NCBI RefSeq assembly: GCF_024171885.1
Contig: NZ_JAMTCP010000048.1
Coordinates: 1 to 47,646, forward strand
Direction: 5' to 3'
DNA: 47,646 bases
Origin: Streptoalloteichus tenebrarius
GTDB taxonomy: Bacteria; Actinomycetota; Actinomycetes; Mycobacteriales; Pseudonocardiaceae
Positions within the stretch are counted from its first letter, which is position 1, and each line of letters opens with the position of its first letter. This document shows positions 40,796 through 47,646 of this stretch, piece by piece. Made by a program: the position numbers and the translations under genes. The notes under the pieces are model-generated. The model was not told where the DNA came from and ran no database searches. It saw nothing but the letters and a program-made list of their open reading frames with translations.

Positions 40796-41497
40796 TCAGC
40801 CGATCGCCCGGTCAGACCCACCCACTCCGGCGGCGACGGCCAGCCGCCCGGGATCAACCACCACCAGTCGACCCCCGACCGTGGCGACCACGCCCTGCCG
40901 GCGGAGCCGGGCCAGGGCCGCCGTGAGCGACCCGCGCGCGACGCCGAGCGCGTGGGCCAGCTCCACCTGGGTCAACGGCACGGTCGCGGCGACGCCGGCC
41001 GGCGGGTCGGCGGCCTGGTGCAGCCGGAGCAGGATGCGCGCCACCCGCTCCCGCGCGGGCAGGCCGGCCAGTTCCGCCGCCAGCCCGTCGCGGGCGCGCG
41101 CGGTGTCGAGCACGTACCGGTCGACCGCCTCGGCCAGCTCGCCCCGGCGCAGCAGGCGCCGGAACGGCCCGCCCTGCACGAGGAACGTGACGCACGAGTC
41201 GATCGCGATGACGCTCGCCGTTCGGGGGCCGCCGTCCAGCACCGCCGTCTCCCCCACCAGGTGCCCCGGCCCCCGGATGGTGAGCAGCCGCCGCCCGCCG
41301 TCGGCCCCGACGCGCACCACCGTGAACCGGCCGGTCTCCACGAGGAGCACGTGGGTGCCGAGATCGCCCTGGCGCATCACGACCTGGCCGGGCCGGTGGC
41401 GCAACGGCGTGCCCACCCGGCGCAACTCGTCGGCCAGCTCCCGACTCACCCGTCCCCGCCCGGGGCCGCCCACCGGTTCCGTCGCGCCCATCGCCAT
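40796..41497 (-). CDS. Crp/Fnr-family transcriptional regulator
   Basis: A 233-residue regulator. It has an N-terminal cyclic-nucleotide-binding jelly roll (VVMRQGDLGTHVLLVETGRF, LLTIRGPGHLVGETAVLDGGPRTAS). The GEtAvLdGgPRtAs cassette retains the phosphate-binding Glu and Arg. A C-terminal winged helix follows (PLTQVELAHALGVARGSLTAAL). In the recognition helix the CRP residues that read TGTGA (R-E-xxx-R) are only partly kept (R, then G, then A), so its DNA target may differ from the site at 40682. ATG 41497 is chosen on length; the open frame continues upstream (see 41498). Confidence 0.88.
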   Translation of the reverse strand: MAMGATEPVGGPGRGRVSRELADELRRVGTPLRHRPGQVVMRQGDLGTHVLLVETGRFTVVRVGADGGRRLLTIRGPGHLVGETAVLDGGPRTASVIAIDSCVTFLVQGGPFRRLLRRGELAEAVDRYVLDTARARDGLAAELAGLPARERVARILLRLHQAADPPAGVAATVPLTQVELAHALGVARGSLTAALARLRRQGVVATVGGRLVVVDPGRLAVAAGVGGSDRAIG

Positions 41498-41826
41498 CCC
41501 GCTCTCACCCCAGCAGGTGAACCACGAGCCAGCCCGCCCCGAGCCCGCCCCCAGCCCGAGCGCCGCCACCACCGGGTCGACGGCGAGCCGCACACGCCGG
41601 AACTTGGCACCGGCGGTCTCGGACGGCAACCGCCAACGGTGCGCCCGCCACTCGTCGGGGCCGGCCTCCACCGGACGGCGTCACCGGTCGGGGCCGGAAG
41701 GCCGCCGGCGTCACGCCGGGAGGTGTCCCTGGCCCTGCCGTCGGTCGGTCCGAGCCCCTCGCGCGCCTCGGCCAGCTCGGCGAAGAGCAGGTCAGCGTGG
41801 TCCTCGGCGCTCACCGTCGGGCTCAT
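41498..41826 (-). pseudogene. possible frameshifted small gene upstream of crp
   Basis: From ATG 41826 one frame reads MSPTVSAEDHADLLFAELAE with coding-like third positions. Near 41672 the coding signal moves to the crp frame (VEAGPDEWRAHRWRLPSE, then FRRVRLAVDPVVAALGLGAG) and runs without a stop into crp. This suggests either one small gene with a 1-base shift (real or an assembly error) or an N-terminal extension of the regulator. I recognise no family. Confidence 0.35.
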
Positions 41827-42015
41827 GAGGTGGTGGTCATTCCGAGACGCGGGGACAGCCCTCCCAGGGTGCCGGGGCACGGGTTCCCCCGAAAGCGCCC
41901 GACCGGTCAATGTTCACCTCCCGCCTCCCCGGGTACTTCGGCAGGGGGACCACCTCCGACGACGCCCCCGTGGGCGTCCCGGTGGAAGCCGACGAGCGCG
42001 GCGGGGAGGTCGGGA

Positions 42016-42249
42016 ATGGGCGTGCGCTTCTACCTGACCAGCGTGGCGGCCGTCCTGCTGTCCGCGGTGGTCGGCGTGTGGATCGGCGCGCTGGTCGCCG
42101 CGGTGCGCGCCGAGATCACGCGACAGGGGACCACGACCCCGGTAGTCGTGGAGATCACGGTCAGCGCCACCACGACACCGACGCCGACCGTGGGGGCCGG
42201 AGCGGGGGCGCCGGGCTCCCCCGAGCCGGACGTCGGCCGCGGCGGATAG
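42016..42249 (+). CDS. small single-pass membrane protein
   Basis: A 77-residue protein. One N-terminal hydrophobic segment (YLTSVAAVLLSAVVGVWIGAL, in part) is followed by a Thr/Pro-rich tail and an Ala/Gly-Pro end. GGGGAGG lies six bases before ATG 42016. It ends 11 bp before the bcp start and may be co-transcribed with it. No family recognised. Confidence 0.65.
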   Translation: MGVRFYLTSVAAVLLSAVVGVWIGALVAAVRAEITRQGTTTPVVVEITVSATTTPTPTVGAGAGAPGSPEPDVGRGG

Positions 42250-42260
42250 CGTCGGTGGCC

Positions 42261-42734
42261 ATGAGCGAGCAGAAGCGCCTGTCCCCCGGCGACCCCGCGC
42301 CCGACTTCACGCTGCCGGACGCCGACGGCAACCCGGTGTCGCTGTCGGACTACCGGGGCCGCCACGTGATCGTCTACTTCTACCCGGCGGCCGGCACGCC
42401 CGGCTGCACCAAGCAGGCCTGCGACTTCCGGGACAACCTCAGGGAGCTGGAGGACGCGGGACACGCGGTCCTGGGCGTCTCCCCCGACAGCCCGGCCAAG
42501 CTGGCCAAGTTCCGGGACGCCGAGGGGCTCACGTTCCCACTGCTGTCCGACGCGGACCGCTCGGTGCTCACCGCGTGGGGCGCCTACGGCGAGAAGAACA
42601 GCTACGGCAGGACCATCGTCGGCGTGATCCGGTCCACCTTCCTCGTCGCCCCGGACGGGACCATCGCGAAGGCGATGTACAACGTGCGCGCGACCGGGCA
42701 CGTGGCCAAGCTCCGCAGGGACCTGGGCATCTGA
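42261..42734 (+). CDS. bcp: thioredoxin-dependent peroxiredoxin, Bcp type
   Basis: A 157-residue peroxiredoxin. DFTLPDADGNPVSLSDYRGR opens the fold. The active site reads YPAAGTPGCTKQACDFRD, with peroxidatic Cys and a second Cys five residues on, as in 2-Cys BCP. LGVSPDSPAKLAKF and RSTFLVAPDG follow. It reduces peroxides in the cytoplasm. A GGATAGC stretch close to the ATG suggests a short or absent leader. Confidence 0.95.
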   Translation: MSEQKRLSPGDPAPDFTLPDADGNPVSLSDYRGRHVIVYFYPAAGTPGCTKQACDFRDNLRELEDAGHAVLGVSPDSPAKLAKFRDAEGLTFPLLSDADRSVLTAWGAYGEKNSYGRTIVGVIRSTFLVAPDGTIAKAMYNVRATGHVAKLRRDLGI

Positions 42735-42940
42735 GGCGCGCAGCGTCACGACGGCGCACTGGGCGAGGTGGTCGGGAGCGGGCCGCGCGCTCACGACCGA
42801 GGGCCGGCGACGGGGTGAGGCACGCGATCACGCGGAGGTGGACCGGCGCGGAGAGCGCTCGTGAGCGGGCGCTCGCCGCGCGAGTGGGACGCCATCGGGC
42901 CACAACCCCGCGGCGACCCCAGCCGGGCCTGCGCGAGGGC

Positions 42941-43430
42941 GAAGCCCTCGCCCTCGCCCTCACCGCCGAGCCGGCGGGCTGGCCTGCGCCCGCCCGCCGC
43001 GCCGCCGCCAAGGACAACGACCCCGGGGACACCGTCGATCACTCTCGATCCTGGTCGTTGTCGGGCCAGGCGAGGAAGGACACGGCCCGTGGGACGGCCG
43101 GGCGCGCGGCCTCCCACGGGCGCTCAGCGGGCGGCCCCGAGGATGCGGTCGGCGACCTGCCTGGCCTGGTCGGCCGGGATCGCGAAGCCCTCGCCCTCAC
43201 CGCCGAGCCGGCGGGCTGGCCTGCGCCCGCCCGCCCCGCCGCGCCGCGCCGCCGCCAAGGACAACGACCCCGGGGACGCCGTTGATCACTCTCGATCCTG
43301 GTCGTTGTCCGGCCAGGCGAGGAAGGACACGGCCCGTGGGACGGCCGGGCGCGCGGCCTCCCACGGGCGCTCAGCGCGCGGCCCCGAGGATGCGGTCGGC
43401 GACCTGCCTGGCCTGGTCCGCCGGGATCGC
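42941..43430. repeat. 247-bp tandem duplication including the protease 3' end
   Basis: About 240-247 bp ending near 43184 is repeated, with few changes, up to about 43430. Both copies contain the protease's last codons (DQARQVADRILGAAR and stop; stops at 43124 and 43371) and the same hairpin (43012-43062 and 43259-43310). The distal copy lacks the rest of the gene. Confidence 0.85.
43259..43310 (-). terminator. terminator-like hairpin after the protease gene
   Basis: GGACAACGACC pairs with GGTCGTTGTCC (11 bp) across a 30-base loop. A second copy lies at 43012-43062 because of the duplication. Confidence 0.5.
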
Positions 43431-44258
43431 GAAGCCGATGCCGATGCTGCCGTCGGAGGTGTCCGAGGTGGCGATGGCCGAGTTGATCCCGACGACCCTG
43501 CCGGACAGGTCGACCAGCGCGCCGCCGGAGTTGCCCTTGTTGATCGGCGCGTCCGTCTGCACGCCCCGGTAGGAGACGGCGGTGCCCAGGTCGGTGCGCC
43601 CGCTGACGCTCCGGTCGAGGGCGCTGACGATGCCCGAGGTCACCGTGCCCTCCAGGCCCAGCGGCGACCCGATGGCCACCACCTGCTGGCCGACCCGCAG
43701 CCCGGCGGAGTCGCCGAACTGGGCCGGGGTCAGCCCGCTCGCCCCGTCGACGCGGAGGACGGCCAGGTCGCTGCCGCCGTCCCGGCCGACCACCCTGGCG
43801 GGGCGCTTCGCGCCGTCGGGGAGCGTGACGGTGATCGGCGCGCCGGTCGCGACCGCGCCCTCCACGACGTGGTTGTTGGTCAGGACCGCGCCGTCGGCCG
43901 TGAGGATCACGCCGGACCCCTCCGCGCCGGAGCGCCCGGTGGACCACGCCACGTCCACCACGCTGCGACTGGCGACGGCCGCGGCGTTCTCCACGCCGGT
44001 CAGGGAGGTGGAGGCGGCGTTGACCGGGGCCGCCCCCGGCGACGTCACGACGCCCTGGTCGCGGTCGGCCACCAGGTAGCCGCCCGCCACACCCACCCCG
44101 CCGCCGAGCAGGCCGGCGGCCAGCGCGAGCGCCGTCACGCGCAGACGCCCGCGTCGACGCTCCGGGCCGCGCTCGGGCGCGGCGGGGTGGGTGAGCAGGG
44201 GCAGCGGGATGGGAGTGGTCGGCGGGTCCTGCGGACCGGATGCGTGTTGGCTCGTCAT
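43371..44258 (-). CDS. HtrA-like trypsin-family serine protease without PDZ domain
   Basis: A 295-residue membrane-anchored S1C protease. A cytosolic Pro-rich N-terminus leads to one hydrophobic helix (ALALAAGLLGGGVGVAGGYL, about residues 43-62). The protease domain has the full triad: His in TNNHVVEG, Asp in GSDLAVL and Ser in KGNSGGAL. It ends directly after the domain, so the usual DegP PDZ domain is missing. It probably cleaves misfolded proteins outside the membrane. Its 3' end is duplicated downstream. Confidence 0.92.
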   Translation of the reverse strand: MTSQHASGPQDPPTTPIPLPLLTHPAAPERGPERRRGRLRVTALALAAGLLGGGVGVAGGYLVADRDQGVVTSPGAAPVNAASTSLTGVENAAAVASRSVVDVAWSTGRSGAEGSGVILTADGAVLTNNHVVEGAVATGAPITVTLPDGAKRPARVVGRDGGSDLAVLRVDGASGLTPAQFGDSAGLRVGQQVVAIGSPLGLEGTVTSGIVSALDRSVSGRTDLGTAVSYRGVQTDAPINKGNSGGALVDLSGRVVGINSAIATSDTSDGSIGIGFAIPADQARQVADRILGAAR

Positions 44259-44371
44259 GGCCCCACCGTGCTCGCCGAAACTCAGAACGGGCTGAGCGGC
44301 GGCTGAGTGCCTCCAGCGGGTTCGCCGTGAACTTCCGATCTCCCGGGCGAGGCGGTCGACGCCATCGCGAC

Positions 44372-45382
44372 CTACGCCATCGTCAGGACGAGCTTGCCGA
44401 ACTGGCGGCCCTCGGCCAGGTCCGCGAGGGCGGTCGGCGCGTCCGCGAGGGCGTAGGAGCGGTCGACGACCGGGCGCAGCCGGTGCTGGTCGACCATGGC
44501 GAGCATCGCCGCGAACTCCTCCGCGCTGCCCATCGAGGTGCCGAGCAGGCTGAACTGCTCCAGGAAGAACCGCCGCAGCGAGAGCCGGACGTCCGCGCCG
44601 GTGGTCGCCCCGAGCGTGACCAGCCGGCCGCCCGCGCGCAACGCGGACAGGCAGGACTCGAAGGTGGCCGACCCGATGCTGTCCACCACGAGGTCGGCCG
44701 GCCGCGACAGCCGGTCCGCCCAGTCGCCCGCGCTGTCCACGGCGGCGTCCGCGCCCAGCTCCAGCGCGCGCCGCCGCTTCTCCTCGCTCCGCGAGGTGAC
44801 GGTCACCTCGGCGCCCACGGCCTTGGCCAGCAGCAACGCGAAGGTGGCGACGCCGCTACCGATGCCGGGCAGCAGCACGTGCTCACCGGACCGGAGCCCG
44901 CCCCTGGTGAACAACGCGCGGTACGCGGTCAGACCGACCAGGGGCAGCGCGGCGGCCTCGGTCCAGTCCAGGTGGGACGGACGGGGCGCCACGTTCCTGG
45001 CGGGCACGGTGACGAACTGGGCGAACGTGCCGTCGGTCGGCCCGCCGAGCACCTGCGGCACCGCGGGCGCCTCGTCGGCCCGCTCCCAGCCCAGGGACGG
45101 GTTGACGATCACCTCGTCGCCCACCGCGACCGCGCGGACGGCGGAGCCGACGGCGCGGACCACGCCAGCCCCGTCCGAGCCGAGCACCAGGCGGGAGTCG
45201 GCCTCCGACCGCGCGGAGACGATGAACAGGTCCCGGTGGTTGAGGGCCGCGGCCCTCAGCTCGACCAGCACGTCGTGCTCGCCGACCGCCGGCACCGGCA
45301 CCGCGTCGACCCGCACGCCGTCGAGGCCCTCCCGCCCCTCGTGCACGACCGCGGTCATCGTCGACCTGTCCGTCTCCGCCAC
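44372..45382 (-). CDS. MDR-superfamily oxidoreductase (quinone-oxidoreductase-like)
   Basis: A 336-residue medium-chain reductase. It shows the GroES-like part with AALNHRDLF (typical of zinc-free members), VLGSDGAGVV and VGDEVIVNP. The NAD(P) domain has LLPGIGSGVATFALLLAK (GxGxxA form) and TLGATTGADV. The Cys/His zinc ligands of alcohol dehydrogenases are not visible. GTG 45382 has GGAGG five bases upstream. An in-frame ATG at 45358 is an alternative. Substrate unknown. Confidence 0.9.
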   Translation of the reverse strand: MAETDRSTMTAVVHEGREGLDGVRVDAVPVPAVGEHDVLVELRAAALNHRDLFIVSARSEADSRLVLGSDGAGVVRAVGSAVRAVAVGDEVIVNPSLGWERADEAPAVPQVLGGPTDGTFAQFVTVPARNVAPRPSHLDWTEAAALPLVGLTAYRALFTRGGLRSGEHVLLPGIGSGVATFALLLAKAVGAEVTVTSRSEEKRRRALELGADAAVDSAGDWADRLSRPADLVVDSIGSATFESCLSALRAGGRLVTLGATTGADVRLSLRRFFLEQFSLLGTSMGSAEEFAAMLAMVDQHRLRPVVDRSYALADAPTALADLAEGRQFGKLVLTMA

Positions 45383-45546
45383 GCCTACCTCCGCTCGGGT
45401 CGGCGGCCCCACCGGCGGGGCACGCCCTCACCGGTCACGACTCCCATCGATGACCATCTATTCCCTTTCGGGGATGATCATCGACACATCGTGGGTGACC
45501 AGGGGAAATGCTGAGCGCACGCGGTGGTGACGCGACAGCGCCACGC

Positions 45547-45596
45547 GCGTCGGCGGGTTCCCACGCGGAGCACGCCCCACGTGGACCCGCCGACGC
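45547..45596 (-). terminator. terminator of the rph-rdgB operon
   Basis: GCGTCGGCGGGT pairs with ACCCGCCGACGC (12 bp, extended by further partial pairing) 11 bp past the rdgB stop. Confidence 0.75.
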
Positions 45597-45607
45597 GGGC
45601 GACCGAC

Positions 45608-46213
45608 TCAGTCCGCCAGCTCGCGCAGGTGCGGCAGCAGGGCGCGCAGGGCACGCCCCCGATGGGACATCTCGTCCTTCTCGGCCGACGGCAGCTCGGC
45701 GGAGGTCCGCTCCTCGCCCTCGGGCACGAAGATCGGGTCGTAGCCGAAGCCGTTCTCGCCCCTCGGCTCGCGCACGATCCGCCCGGGCCACTCGCCCCGG
45801 ACCGTCAGCTCCCGGCCATCCGGCCGCACCAGCGCGACCGCGCACACGAACGTCGCGCCGCGCCGCTCGTCCGGGACGTCGCCCATCTGGCCGAGGACCA
45901 GGTCCAGGTTGGCCCGGTCGTCGCCGTGCCGGCCGGACCAGCGGGCGGAGAGCACGCCGGGCATGCCGTTCAACGCGTCGATCGCCAGACCGGAGTCGTC
46001 CGCGATCGCCGGCAGGCCGCTCGCCCGCACCGCGTCCCGCGCCTTGGCCAGGGCGTTCTCCTCGAACGTCGCCCCCGTCTCCGGGGCCTCCGGGAACGGC
46101 GGCACCTCGTCGAGACCGACGATCTCCACGCCGGCCACGCCGTGCTCGGCCAGGATCCGCCGCATCTCCCTGAGCTTGCCCGCGTTGCGGGAGGCCAGCA
46201 GCACGCGCGTCAC
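45608..46213 (-). CDS. rdgB: XTP/dITP diphosphatase (RdgB/HAM1)
   Basis: A 201-residue nucleotide pyrophosphatase that clears inosine and xanthosine triphosphates. It opens with [14 protein letters not shown] (triphosphate-binding loop). [47 protein letters not shown] and the SHRGRAL end follow, all family hallmarks. The start overlaps the rph stop (GTGA), the usual actinobacterial rph-rdgB pairing. Confidence 0.97.
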   Translation of the reverse strand: MTRVLLASRNAGKLREMRRILAEHGVAGVEIVGLDEVPPFPEAPETGATFEENALAKARDAVRASGLPAIADDSGLAIDALNGMPGVLSARWSGRHGDDRANLDLVLGQMGDVPDERRGATFVCAVALVRPDGRELTVRGEWPGRIVREPRGENGFGYDPIFVPEGEERTSAELPSAEKDEMSHRGRALRALLPHLRELAD

Positions 46214-46965
46214 CTGGCCCCCTCCGGCAGCGTCCCCGGGTACGGCCCGGCCAGCGCCTCGGCCTGGAGGCGGGCCAGCTCGGCGCACCCGGCCAGCGCC
46301 ACGTCCAGCATCCGGTCCAGTGTGGACCTGGCGAAGGTCGCGCCCTCGCCGGTGCCCTGCACCTCGACCAGCGTGCCGCCGTCGGTGGCCACCACGTTCA
46401 TGTCGACCTCGGCGCGGGAGTCCTCCGCGTACGGCAGGTCCAGCCGCACACGGCCGTCCACCACACCCACGCTCACCGCGCTGACCGAGCACGACAGGGG
46501 CTGCGGGTCGTTGAGCCGGCCGGCGGCGCGCAGGTAGGTCACCGCGTCGGCCAGGGCCACGTACCCCCCGGTGATCGCGGCGGTGCGGGTGCCGCCGTCG
46601 GCCTGGATCACGTCGCAGTCGATGACGATCGTGTTCTCGCCGAGCGCGGCCAGGTCGATGCAGGCGCGCAGCGACCGGCCGATCAACCGGCTGATCTCGT
46701 GCGTGCGGCCGCCGATGCGGCCCTTCACCGACTCACGGTCGCTGCGGGTGTGCGTGGCCGAGGGCAGCATCGCGTACTCCGCGGTGACCCACCCCAGCCC
46801 GGACCCGGACCGCCACTTCGGCACCCCCTCGGTGACGCTGGCCGCGCACAGCACGCGGGTCCGGCCGAACTCGACCAACACGGACCCGGCCGGCCAGTCC
46901 TGGTACCCCCGGGTGATGCGGACTTCCCTGAGCGCGTCGTCGCTCCTGCCATCGGCTCGAACCAC
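46210..46965 (-). CDS. rph: ribonuclease PH
   Basis: A 251-residue phosphorolytic 3'-5' exoribonuclease that trims tRNA precursors. Family marks are [37 protein letters not shown], the [20 protein letters not shown] segment, [20 protein letters not shown] and [17 protein letters not shown] 46965 is supported by a TAGGCT -10 box seven bases upstream (leaderless). Bases upstream of it enter the tandem array at 47013, whose long open frame is not coding. Confidence 0.96.
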   Translation of the reverse strand: MVRADGRSDDALREVRITRGYQDWPAGSVLVEFGRTRVLCAASVTEGVPKWRSGSGLGWVTAEYAMLPSATHTRSDRESVKGRIGGRTHEISRLIGRSLRACIDLAALGENTIVIDCDVIQADGGTRTAAITGGYVALADAVTYLRAAGRLNDPQPLSCSVSAVSVGVVDGRVRLDLPYAEDSRAEVDMNVVATDGGTLVEVQGTGEGATFARSTLDRMLDVALAGCAELARLQAEALAGPYPGTLPEGAR

Positions 46966-46972
46966 GACGACT

Positions 46973-46978
46973 AGCCTA
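46973..46978 (-). promoter_or_regulatory. -10 box of rph-rdgB
   Basis: TAGGCT on the minus strand, seven bases before the GTG start, predicts a leaderless message. No good -35 is visible. The repeat array begins only 35 bp further upstream. Confidence 0.5.
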
Positions 46979-47012
46979 TTGCTCCGTCCGAGTGCCGGTT
47001 CCGCAGGTGGGC

Positions 47013-47646
47013 GTGAGCGACACTCTTCATCTGCTCCGCTCGCGGACACCGGCCACACGCAGGCCTCCCAGACAACACAGCGGTCGGCGTGAGCGACACT
47101 CTTCTGCCCTCCGCCCATGACCACCCACAGGGTGCGGATGCCCAACAACACCCAAGGGGTCGGCGTGAGCCACACTCTTCGCTCCCCTGGCCACGGACAC
47201 CCATCAGGTGCGGGTGTCCCGAAAGGCACAACGGCAGCCGCGAGCGACACTTTTCGTTTCCCTACCCACGTAGCATCGGCCACGCGCAGGCCTCCCAGAC
47301 GACACGCCGGGCCGCGTTTTCCTCTACTCCGCCCACCACCAACCAGGCGCGAGTGCCCAGCAAGACAAACCAGCAAGACAAAGAGGTGGGCGTGAACGAC
47401 ACTTTTCGCTTCCGTGCCCACGACCACCGACCAGGTGCGGGTATCCCGAAAGGCACAACGGCGGCCGTGAGCAACACTCCTCCCTTCTCCGCCCGCGGAC
47501 ACCGACCGGGTGCGGGTGTCCCGCACGACACAACGGCGGCCGTGGGACACACTTTTCGCTTCCGTGCCCACGACCACCGGCCACACGCAGGCCTCCCAGA
47601 CAACACGCCGGGCCGCACCTTCCTCTACTCCGCCCACCACCAACCA
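47013..47646. repeat. 75-76-bp tandem repeat array (at least eight copies, runs off the window)
   Basis: The motif GTGAGCGACACTCTTC or close variants recurs at 47013, 47089, 47165, 47240, about 47314, 47392, 47467, 47542 and about 47617, a 74-78-bp period. Units combine at least two body types: one with GGTGCGGGTATCCCGAAAGG and one with GGCCACACGCAGGCCTCCCA. No gene is seen, and the open frame across it on the minus strand follows from the repeat. Confidence 0.85.

Noticed and set aside
46966-47643. N-terminal extension of ribonuclease PH through the repeat array
   Set aside because: The extension only translates the repeats; RNase PH normally starts at the VRADGR region, and a -10 box lies right before GTG 46965.
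47013-47646. CRISPR array
   Set aside because: The period is about 75 bp, but the between-motif sequences are themselves repeated rather than unique spacers, and no cas genes are present.

Overview
The window is chromosomal DNA from a high-GC actinomycete. Gene content and style point to the Pseudonocardiaceae (Saccharothrix/Actinosynnema/Lentzea-like), but this is inference. Supporting signs are the strong G/C third-position bias, many GTG starts, 4-bp GTGA/ATGA start/stop overlaps, TAGnnT -10 boxes a few bases before start codons (leaderless messages), an ESX/EspG/PPE/DUF3558 gene set, and a PucR-controlled purine-catabolism cluster.

Layout. 1-1351: 3'-truncated membrane Fe-S oxidoreductase. 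1550-5713: two small methyltransferases, an AraC regulator, an orphan PrnB-like (tryptophan-dioxygenase superfamily) heme enzyme and an unknown protein. 6192-13362: LuxR regulator, DinB-like protein, membrane metallophosphoesterase, DUF418 membrane protein, a small anchored Ser/Thr/Pro-rich protein and a secreted penicillin-acylase-type amidase. 13438-14143: a stretch with no convincing gene. 14237-17141: gluconate permease and gluconokinase, divergent from a GntR/FCD regulator.

17213-21932 looks like an inserted, lower-GC island. It starts inside a truncated RibD-C/dihydrofolate-reductase-like gene and ends beside an unusual class-I-shaped tRNA with a UAG anticodon. It carries a divergent pair: a P-loop NTPase with SEL1/TPR repeats (802 aa) and a 578-aa protein of no family I recognise. 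This pair is the best candidate here for an undescribed (possibly defence/conflict) system. 22079-23556 holds small housekeeping-type genes and a TetR regulator.

23586-35697 is one long minus-strand purine-to-allantoin run. It encodes OHCU decarboxylase, HIU hydrolase, uricase, three xanthine dehydrogenase subunits with an 8-oxoguanine-deaminase-type hydrolase between them, guanine deaminase, a purine permease, MoaA, XdhC and a MocA-type nucleotidyltransferase. The last three make, mature and install the molybdenum cofactor the dehydrogenase needs. PucR is divergent at 35854.

37424-40669 is a four-gene ESX-associated operon, followed by a Crp/Fnr regulator, a small membrane protein, a Bcp peroxiredoxin, an HtrA-like protease, a quinone-oxidoreductase-like MDR enzyme and the rph-rdgB pair. 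The window ends in an about 75-bp tandem repeat array of at least eight copies. Other notable structure: 17-18-bp tandem arrays in several intergenic gaps, a 247-bp duplication of the protease 3' end, and repeated GTCCACNGTGGAC palindromes.
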